A DNA stretch of 64,000 bases, from the NCBI GenBank assembly GCA_030695565.1, contig JAUYRZ010000128.1, positions 1 to 64,000 of the forward strand, given 5' to 3'. The translations under genes were made by a program, and so were the position numbers. Below, in pieces: positions 57,875-64,000 of this stretch. Source of the DNA: Archangium sp. GTDB taxonomy: Bacteria > Myxococcota > Myxococcia > Myxococcales > Myxococcaceae. The notes under the pieces are model-generated. The model was given only the letters and a program-made list of their open reading frames with translations, made no database searches and was not told where the DNA came from. Position 1 is the first letter of the stretch. Each line of letters starts with the position of its first letter.

Positions 57875-60706
57875 TCAGAAGCCCGCGGAGAGCTCGATGA
57901 AGAAGGTGCGGCCGTACTGCGGCACCTTGGAGAACGCGGTCTCGCTCAACACCGGCACCACGTAGCGTTGGTCGAGCAGGTTCTGCACACCGGCGAAGTA
58001 GCGGATCGGCCCGTACTCACCCGACAACCCGAAGTTCAGCAGGAACGCTTCACCCGCATACGTGCCGTCTTGCGCCCGCCGGCCCGACTGGAAGACGCCC
58101 TGGCCCGACAACCGCACGAGCCCTTCTTTGAGCGGCACCATCGCGCGCAGCGACGCGACGTGCATCGGGTACGCACCGCCGGTGATGTCGGCGCCCCCGA
58201 GCATCACGAACGAATACGATGCGTCGACCAGGGTGAAGCGGCTGGGCTGCCAACGCAGCTCGATCTCCGCGCCGCCCGCGGTCAACCGCCCCGGGGAGTT
58301 CCCGTACGACAGACACTGCGCGGGCTCGTCGATGGAGCCGCATGCGGGCGTCTCGAGGGTCTCTTCGGTCAACACCACGAGTTGATCGATGAGGTTGAAG
58401 TACCCGCCCGCCGTGATGCGCAGCTCGCGGGTGAGATCGTGCGAGTGTTCGCCTTCGAAGGTGGTGATCAGCTCTGGTCGCGGCGGGACGACGGGCGCGA
58501 CCAACGTCTCCGCGTCGGAGAAGGTGGTCTCGTAGATGGTCGGCGCGCGGAAGGCGCGCCCCACCACGAGCTTGGTGATGCCACCGTCATACAACTTGGC
58601 GACGATCGCTCCACGCGGCGAGAGCGCGATGCCGTCGAGGTCGAAGTACTTGTCGACGCGGATGCCTGCCTGAATGAACAACCGGCTGATCACCTGCCAC
58701 TCGTCGAGCAGCGTCGCCGAGAGCAACACGCGCGTGTGGGGATCTTCAGCGAGCGCGCGCTGGGGCCGCTGGGTGACGAACTGCCCTTGCGCCTCGAGAG
58801 AGCCCGTCAGCCGGTTGCCCGCGAACAGGGTGGCGGCCACGCGCACTTCTCCGCTCAGCCAGTCGGCCCCGCCGGTGTCGGTGGTGCGGGCCCGGTTTCC
58901 TTCAGTGTCGACCTGCGCGAACCAGCCGCGATACCGGCTGGCGTCGTAAGCGCCGCGGGCGGTGAGGGTCACGCGCTCCCACGCCTTCTCGTAGCGGAGC
59001 TCGGCGAAACCGCGCACGTCGGTGTATTCGGTGCCCGGTACGCCCACGCTGGCACCCAGCGGCGCGGTGGGGATCTGCTTGCGGCGTTGGTTCAACTTCC
59101 CGCTCAAGGTGAAGCCGTTCCACTCGGCCTTCATCGCGGCGCCGAACGCGCGCTCTCCGTCGAGGCCACGCACGGTGGTGCTGCCCAGCTCGGTGAACGG
59201 CGCACCTTCAGAGAGCATGCCGGCACCCGTGAGCATGAGCGAAGCGCCGTCCTGGCCGAGGCTGCCGGTGACGCGCGCCTTCACGCCGTTCTGGCCGCCC
59301 GCTCCGAGCACGGCTTCGACGTGTTTCTGGTCGCCCACCCGCGCCCGCGGCACCACGTTGATGACGCCGAAGAACGCGCCCGTACCGAAGAGGATCGACG
59401 CGGGGCCACGCACCACTTCGATGCGATCGACTGCGGAAAGATCAGGCTCGAGATCGCGCGCGGTGAACGCCTGGCCCGCCCACACATCGTTGATGGGGTG
59501 GCCATCCCACAGCACCAGGATTCGGGTGTTCAGATCGCCCGGCGGCTGAAACCCGCGCACGCCCACGTAGGTGTAGATGCGGTCGTCGGCGAGGAAGAAC
59601 CCGCGCACGCCCTGCAGCGCTTCTGCGAGCGTCTGGTAGCCGAACGCGCGCAGCTCTTCGCGGGTGATCACCGTGACCGAAGCGGGCGCGTCATCCACCG
59701 ACACCGCTTGCTTCGAGGCCGCTCCGACCTTGGGCGGCGCGTAGCGCAGCTCGGCGGTGACCCGGGTCTCGCTGTTCTCGGTCACCTTCACCGGCTGCAC
59801 GAGCGGGGTGACCTCTTCGCTGCTGACCTCCACCGTGTAGTCGCCCACGGCCAGTGTCAGCACGGTGGGGGTGAAGCCGAAGTCACGACCGTCGACCCGC
59901 ACCACTGAGTTTTCCCGGTTCGAGGTGACGATCACCTTGCCGGTGGGCCTGGGCTTTTCGGACAGCGCGACCTTCGCGGCGATCGTCTCGTCGGCTTTCA
60001 CGTCGACCAGCACCTGCTGCGCGCTGTGACCGGGCGCTTGAACGACGAGCAGGCGCTGACCGGGAGGGAAGGAAAGGGTGACGGGCACGCGGCCGAGTTC
60101 AGCGCCATCGGCCGACTCGCGAATCACCGCGCCTTCGGGCGTGCCGGTAAAGGCGATGCTGCCCTCCACGCGCACGAGGGGCGCGGCCAGCTTCGTTTCC
60201 CGCCCTCGCGCGGCGGTGAGCTTCACGCTGCCGGGGCGGTAGCCGCTGAGCTCGAGCAGGAGCGTGTGCGCCCCGGGGCTGACCGCGATGGTCTGCGGGG
60301 TGCGGCCGCGGCTGCCGAGGTCTTTGCGGTCGACGTAGAGCTCGGCGCCTGGCGGGGTCGAGGTGATGGTCACCAGCGCGACCTTGGGCGCGAGCCGCGC
60401 CAGCGCCTGCTTCACGTCGCGGCGATCGGCCTCGGGCAAGGAAGGATCGACGAAGAGATCGTTCCAATAGCGGTACGCCTCGTCGAGGCGATCGATCGCC
60501 TCGTAGCAGCGCGCGATGTTGAAGAGCACGTTGCGGTTGGGCACCAGCCGGTACGAGAGGAAGTACGACGCGAGCGCAGCGTCGTAGTCACGCCTGGCGT
60601 AGGCCTTGTTGCCCAGGTCGAAGGCGACGTCGGCCTCGTCTGCGGTGTTGTCTGCGAAGGCTGGCACCGCCAGTGCCAGCGCGAGCAGGAGGGGGAGGTG
60701 ACGCAC
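57875..60706 (-). CDS. TonB-dependent receptor with N-terminal TPR and PEGA domains
   Basis: A 943-residue outer-membrane protein (GTG start) with a signal peptide ending AFA. Residues 25-110 are tetratricopeptide-like (AYARRDYDAALASYFLSYRLVPN). From 115 to about 330 come several PEGA domains (PPGAELYVDRKDLGSRGRTPQ, SGYRPGS, FGFTP). From 345 a TonB plug (SVDDAPASVTVITREELRAFG, VRGFQPPGD, DRIEVVRGPASILFG) is followed by a beta-barrel ending in a Phe. Usual receptors have no TPR/PEGA front, so it may assemble with or sense other envelope proteins. Substrate unknown. Confidence 0.82.
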   Translation of the reverse strand: MRHLPLLLALALAVPAFADNTADEADVAFDLGNKAYARRDYDAALASYFLSYRLVPNRNVLFNIARCYEAIDRLDEAYRYWNDLFVDPSLPEADRRDVKQALARLAPKVALVTITSTPPGAELYVDRKDLGSRGRTPQTIAVSPGAHTLLLELSGYRPGSVKLTAARGRETKLAAPLVRVEGSIAFTGTPEGAVIRESADGAELGRVPVTLSFPPGQRLLVVQAPGHSAQQVLVDVKADETIAAKVALSEKPRPTGKVIVTSNRENSVVRVDGRDFGFTPTVLTLAVGDYTVEVSSEEVTPLVQPVKVTENSETRVTAELRYAPPKVGAASKQAVSVDDAPASVTVITREELRAFGYQTLAEALQGVRGFFLADDRIYTYVGVRGFQPPGDLNTRILVLWDGHPINDVWAGQAFTARDLEPDLSAVDRIEVVRGPASILFGTGAFFGVINVVPRARVGDQKHVEAVLGAGGQNGVKARVTGSLGQDGASLMLTGAGMLSEGAPFTELGSTTVRGLDGERAFGAAMKAEWNGFTLSGKLNQRRKQIPTAPLGASVGVPGTEYTDVRGFAELRYEKAWERVTLTARGAYDASRYRGWFAQVDTEGNRARTTDTGGADWLSGEVRVAATLFAGNRLTGSLEAQGQFVTQRPQRALAEDPHTRVLLSATLLDEWQVISRLFIQAGIRVDKYFDLDGIALSPRGAIVAKLYDGGITKLVVGRAFRAPTIYETTFSDAETLVAPVVPPRPELITTFEGEHSHDLTRELRITAGGYFNLIDQLVVLTEETLETPACGSIDEPAQCLSYGNSPGRLTAGGAEIELRWQPSRFTLVDASYSFVMLGGADITGGAYPMHVASLRAMVPLKEGLVRLSGQGVFQSGRRAQDGTYAGEAFLLNFGLSGEYGPIRYFAGVQNLLDQRYVVPVLSETAFSKVPQYGRTFFIELSAGF

Positions 60707-60771
60707 GGAGGTGCCAGCCTACACGGGGCGATTGAGGGGGCAATTGTTCACGCTGGGGGCCCTCAATCGAG

Positions 60772-61257
60772 TCAGCGGCAGTACTTCGCCCACTGATCAG
60801 GAAGCGGCCCGCCCATCAGCTTCTCCGCGCCCGAACGATCCAGCAGCACGAAGGTGAAGTCGCCGGTGAAACACAGCTCGGCGTCCTGGCGGATCTCCAC
60901 GGTGGCCTTCACCACCCGGCTGCCGCTCCTGGTCACCCGCGCCCGCGCTTCGACCTCTTTGCCCACCCGCACGCCCTTCGACAGCCGCGCCTCGAAGTGG
61001 GTGGTGAAGCCGAACTTGCCGGTCACCGCCAACACCGCCCACGCCGCTGCCTCATCGGCCAGGGTGGAGATGAGCCCGCCATGCATCAACCCCAACGGGC
61101 CCTGGTGGTGCTGCGCCGGGGTCATGCGGGTGACCAGGTCTTCCCCCTCGTTGACGAACTTGAGGTGGAACCCCGCCGGGTGGTCAGGGCTGCACCCGAA
61201 ACAGGGCTGACCTGCGCCGAACAGGCTGCCATCGAGGGGGGTGACCACGGGCGTCAT
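60772..61257 (-). CDS. PaaI-type hotdog thioesterase
   Basis: A 161-residue protein from ATG 61257. The hotdog fold motif is HHQGPLGLMHGGLISTLADEAAAWA, with the catalytic Asp/Glu in the central helix. Such enzymes hydrolyse acyl- or aryl-CoA thioesters in the cytoplasm. An upstream part (CFGCSPDHPAGFHLKF) matches YbgC/PaaI-type N-termini. It is divergent from the kinase gene across 62 bp. Confidence 0.8.
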   Translation of the reverse strand: MTPVVTPLDGSLFGAGQPCFGCSPDHPAGFHLKFVNEGEDLVTRMTPAQHHQGPLGLMHGGLISTLADEAAAWAVLAVTGKFGFTTHFEARLSKGVRVGKEVEARARVTRSGSRVVKATVEIRQDAELCFTGDFTFVLLDRSGAEKLMGGPLPDQWAKYCR

Positions 61258-61319
61258 GGGCGCCGCCTCTAGTCGCCAGAGAGGCGGAAAGCACGATCCC
61301 ACGGTAAGGTCGCGCCGCG

Positions 61320-63008
61320 GTGGGTTCCCAAATTCCCGATCTGAGCGGCCGGACCATCGGCGAGTACGAGATCGTCGCGCGGGTTGGCGTCGGTGGCATG
61401 GGAGAGGTGTACGAAGGGCGCCACCCCCTCATCGGCAAACGGGTCGCCGTGAAGGTGTTGTTGCCCTCGCTCTCCAACGAGGCAGAGCTGGTCGAGCGGT
61501 TCCTGGCCGAAGCCCGCGCGGTCAACGAGATCCGCCATCGCGGCATCGTCGACATCTTCAGCTTCGGGCAGCTCCCCGAGGGCTCTCGTTACTTCGTGAT
61601 GGAGTTCCTCGAGGGCGAGGCCTTCGACAAGATCATCAAGAAGCGCTCGCCCTTGCCGATGGGCGAGGTGCTCGGCTGGGCCGACGAGATGCTCGACGCG
61701 CTCGAAGCGGCGCACTCCGCGGGCATCATTCACCGCGACATCAAGCCGTCGAACCTCTTCCTGGTGAACACCGGCCGCGGTCGGCCCTACGTGAAGCTGC
61801 TCGACTTCGGCATCGCCAAGTTGGGCGCCATCAATGGAGAGGCCACCCCGCAGACGCGCGCGTCGGTGATCCTCGGTACGCCCGACTACATCAGCCCCGA
61901 GCAGGCCCGCGGCAAGCCGATCAGCCCGCAGACCGATCTCTATGCGCTGGGCTGCGTGCTCTTCGAGATGCTCACCGGCGAACGCGTCTTCCGCGGCGAG
62001 AACACGCTGCAGACGATGTGGATGCACGTCGAAGACAAGCCGGCGCTGCCTTCGTCGATCCGCCCCGACATCCCGCCCGAGCTCGACGAGCTGATCCTCT
62101 GGGCCCTCGAGAAGGAGTCGGCCAACCGCCCACCCAGCGCCGCCGACATGCGAGAGCGCCTGCTGGTGATCAAGGCGCAGCTCGCGCCCACCGGTCAGTT
62201 CACGCCTCCGCCTATTACTTCGAGCGGCCACCGCCCCATCGCCCTGACCCCGCCCCCTTCCGGCCGGAACAAGGTGGTGGGCTCGACGCCTGCGCCCCGC
62301 TCGGGTTCGTTGCCGCCGGTGGGTTCACGCAGCGGGGGGCAGCCCCCCATCTCGACCCGCACCAAGCTGCAGCCGCAGGCCACGGTGGCGAGCTCGAACG
62401 AGACGCGCCTGCAGCCGCTGACGGCCATGACGGGCCAGGCGCCCGCCGAGCCGGCCAGAGTGGAGGCGCTGGAGAACTTCACCGATCCCGAAGTGCCGGT
62501 CGCTCCGAAGTCGAAGCTCCCGGTGGTGCTCGCGGGTGTGGTCGGCGTGCTGTTGCTGGCGGTGGTGGTGTTCTTCGCGGTCGGCCCGGCTGCGCAGACG
62601 GAACAACCGCCGGTGGTCGATCCCCCGGTGAAGGTCGAGCCGCCCCCCGTGGTGAAGGTGGATCCTCCGGTGAAGGTGGATCCGCCCCCCGTGGTGAAGG
62701 TCGATCCTCCGGTGAAGGTGGATCCGCCTCCGAAGGTCGAGCCCGATCCACCCAAGGTCGATCCGGTCGCCAAGGTCGATCCGCCCAAGCCCAGGGGCCG
62801 GGTGATCACCACCGAGCAGCTCGTCAGCCGCCTGCGGAAGATCGAAGCGCAGCTCGCCGCCAAAGAAGCGGAGACCGGCCAGAAGGACAACGTGCTGCGT
62901 CAGTTCGTCGAGCAGGCCCGCAAGGAAATCCAGAAGGCGACCAACGACGCTGACCGCAAGGCCGCCTGGAGCTTTCTGGGCGACATCGAAGGCCAGTTGA
63001 AGCGCTGA
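61320..63008 (+). CDS. Ser/Thr protein kinase (Hanks type), membrane-anchored
   Basis: A 562-residue protein (GTG start). Active kinase domain: GVGGMGEVYEG glycine loop, K45 in VAVKVL, H138-R-D140 in HRDIKPSN, DFG at 162-164 and GTPDYISPEQ. A Pro-rich linker (about 290-395) leads to one transmembrane helix (about 400-421). A PPVVKV/PVKVDPP repeat and a C-terminal coiled-coil (RLRKIEAQLAAKEAETGQK) follow on the far side. It is probably a sensor kinase in the cytoplasmic membrane. The partner gene follows 40 bp later. Confidence 0.88.
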   Translation: MGSQIPDLSGRTIGEYEIVARVGVGGMGEVYEGRHPLIGKRVAVKVLLPSLSNEAELVERFLAEARAVNEIRHRGIVDIFSFGQLPEGSRYFVMEFLEGEAFDKIIKKRSPLPMGEVLGWADEMLDALEAAHSAGIIHRDIKPSNLFLVNTGRGRPYVKLLDFGIAKLGAINGEATPQTRASVILGTPDYISPEQARGKPISPQTDLYALGCVLFEMLTGERVFRGENTLQTMWMHVEDKPALPSSIRPDIPPELDELILWALEKESANRPPSAADMRERLLVIKAQLAPTGQFTPPPITSSGHRPIALTPPPSGRNKVVGSTPAPRSGSLPPVGSRSGGQPPISTRTKLQPQATVASSNETRLQPLTAMTGQAPAEPARVEALENFTDPEVPVAPKSKLPVVLAGVVGVLLLAVVVFFAVGPAAQTEQPPVVDPPVKVEPPPVVKVDPPVKVDPPPVVKVDPPVKVDPPPKVEPDPPKVDPVAKVDPPKPRGRVITTEQLVSRLRKIEAQLAAKEAETGQKDNVLRQFVEQARKEIQKATNDADRKAAWSFLGDIEGQLKR

Positions 63009-63048
63009 CTACACCGGCCCACACCGGGAATGACGCTATGGTGGCAGC

Positions 63049-63927
63049 GTGCTTTCGCTCCTGATGATGCAGCTGGCGTTGGGTCAAGCCTCCGACCTGC
63101 GTGGACCCGTCGCCGTGGTGATGACCAGTAAGCGGCCTGGCGCCGAGACGGCCGCGCCGAAGATCGCGCAGCGCGTGTTCGATTCGTTCAAGCGCGAAGG
63201 CGTGGTGGGGCTGCTCGATGACGCGGCCACCGCCAAAGAGCTGCGCGCCGCCGGCTTCTCCGATCCACGCTCCTGTCAGGGCACGCGCGCGTGCTTGAGC
63301 AAGCTCGCCATTCTCCTCGGGCCCCGCGCCGTGGTGGTGGGCATCGACGTGGGCAAGGTCGGCAAGACGCTGGCGATTCACCTCGAGGCCGTGTCGGCCG
63401 ATCGCGAAGAGTCGCTCGGTACGCTCGACGTCTCGTCTTCGCTGAGTGGTTGGAGCGACGCGATGTCGGCCCCCATCGTGGTCTTCGTGCGCGACGTGAA
63501 AGCCGGGCTCGAGCTCAAGAAGAAGACCCCTGGCGATCCGCCGCCGACCCCGCCGCTCGAGGTGGCGCGCACCGATACGCCGAAGAAGACCGAGCTGGTG
63601 CCCGCTCCGAAAGCAGAAGGTCTGGTGAACGTGGTCGAGCAGGGTGATGGCAAGCCGCCCAAGGTCGCCGCCTGGGTCTTCGCGGGCGGCGCTGCAGCCA
63701 CCGCGGGCGTGGCCGTCGCCTTCGGGGTGATGTCGGGCAACGCGAAATCGCAGTTCGACGCGTCGCTGGTGGATCTCGGCGGAGGTGCCCGCGGCAGCAC
63801 GTTGCCCGAAGACCAGGCGCGTGCGCTGGCGAACTCGGCGAACACCAACGCCGCCGTCGCGCTCACCTCTGGCCTCGTGAGCGCTGGTCTCACCGCCGCG
63901 GCCGCCATCTTCTTCCTGAAGGACTGA
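63049..63927 (+). CDS. kinase-linked membrane protein, unknown function
   Basis: A 292-residue protein (GTG start). A short N-terminal hydrophobic stretch is followed by an alpha/beta region (residues 18-150) with VVVGIDVGKVGKTLAIHLEA, where a TolB N-terminal or FlgT-like fold is possible. A Pro/Lys linker precedes one or two C-terminal hydrophobic segments (about 205-225 and 270-288). It follows the kinase gene by 40 bp and is likely cotranscribed, perhaps a partner or substrate. No family recognised. Confidence 0.55.
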   Translation: MLSLLMMQLALGQASDLRGPVAVVMTSKRPGAETAAPKIAQRVFDSFKREGVVGLLDDAATAKELRAAGFSDPRSCQGTRACLSKLAILLGPRAVVVGIDVGKVGKTLAIHLEAVSADREESLGTLDVSSSLSGWSDAMSAPIVVFVRDVKAGLELKKKTPGDPPPTPPLEVARTDTPKKTELVPAPKAEGLVNVVEQGDGKPPKVAAWVFAGGAAATAGVAVAFGVMSGNAKSQFDASLVDLGGGARGSTLPEDQARALANSANTNAAVALTSGLVSAGLTAAAAIFFLKD

Positions 63928-64000
63928 GGTCGTCATGCTCTGGGTCGCTCCACCTCGGCCAGCTGTTCGCTGCGCTCCCGTCTGTCTCGCGCAGCGTTCC

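Overview
The window looks like chromosomal DNA of a myxobacterium (phylum Myxococcota). The evidence is high GC, frequent GTG starts, many lipoproteins with Asp-Ala-Gly-rich linkers, Hanks-type kinases with proline-rich transmembrane tails, a MopE-like metal-binding lipoprotein, a TIGR02265/DUF2378-like protein, and an eukaryote-like sterol gene set (squalene synthase, squalene monooxygenase and oxidosqualene cyclase homologues). The assignment is by gene content only. Gene boundaries and functions below come from reading translations, not from database searches.

Layout. 0-2.8 kb: an AT-richer gene for a metallophosphoesterase fused to a STAND-like P-loop NTPase, a plausible accessory or defence gene. 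2.9-5.4 kb: lipoprotein, SRPBCC protein and a small membrane protein. 5.4-7.4 kb: the most interesting locus, a two-gene graspetide (microviridin-type RiPP) system. One 307-residue precursor carries eight tandem TxRYPSDxE cores behind a PFFxxFLE leader motif, followed 3 nt later by one MvdD-like ATP-grasp ligase. 7.4-8.3 kb: a TacAT-type toxin-antitoxin pair with a palindromic operator. 8.3-19.2 kb: methyltransferases, mannose-1-phosphate guanylyltransferase, phosphomannomutase plus a ROK sugar kinase, a lipid-kinase-like protein, a PIN/RHH toxin-antitoxin pair beside a small kinase-gene relic, and a polysaccharide-lyase-like lipoprotein. 19.7-24.9 kb: a pseudokinase, then eutB-eutC-eutL (ethanolamine ammonia-lyase plus one shell protein). 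24.9-35 kb: Hsp70-like protein, lytic transglycosylase, a sigma/anti-sigma/Spy-like operon, quinone oxidoreductase, esterase, adenylate cyclase and hemolysin III homologue.

35-41.3 kb: an arginine biosynthesis operon (argC, an argJ-argB fusion, argR, argH, argF). It is preceded by a tRNA-like region whose 3' half lies before its 5' half and by a likely ArgR operator. 41.3-52 kb: small lipoproteins, a lone atpA, an alpha/beta hydrolase with a structured leader and intrinsic terminator, SpoIID/LytB protein, SDR and MopE-like lipoprotein. 52-57.3 kb: a sterol locus (squalene monooxygenase-like FAD enzyme, squalene/phytoene synthase, SDR, oxidosqualene cyclase with cycloartenol-synthase-type active-site residues). 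57.3-64 kb: M23 peptidase, a TPR-PEGA-TonB-dependent receptor fusion, a thioesterase, and a Ser/Thr kinase with a partner membrane protein.

A GC-rich intergenic palindrome family (CCCTCTCCC ... GGGAGAGGGTCGGGGTGAGGG) recurs at least six times. No insertion sequence, CRISPR array, rRNA or clearly functional tRNA was seen.
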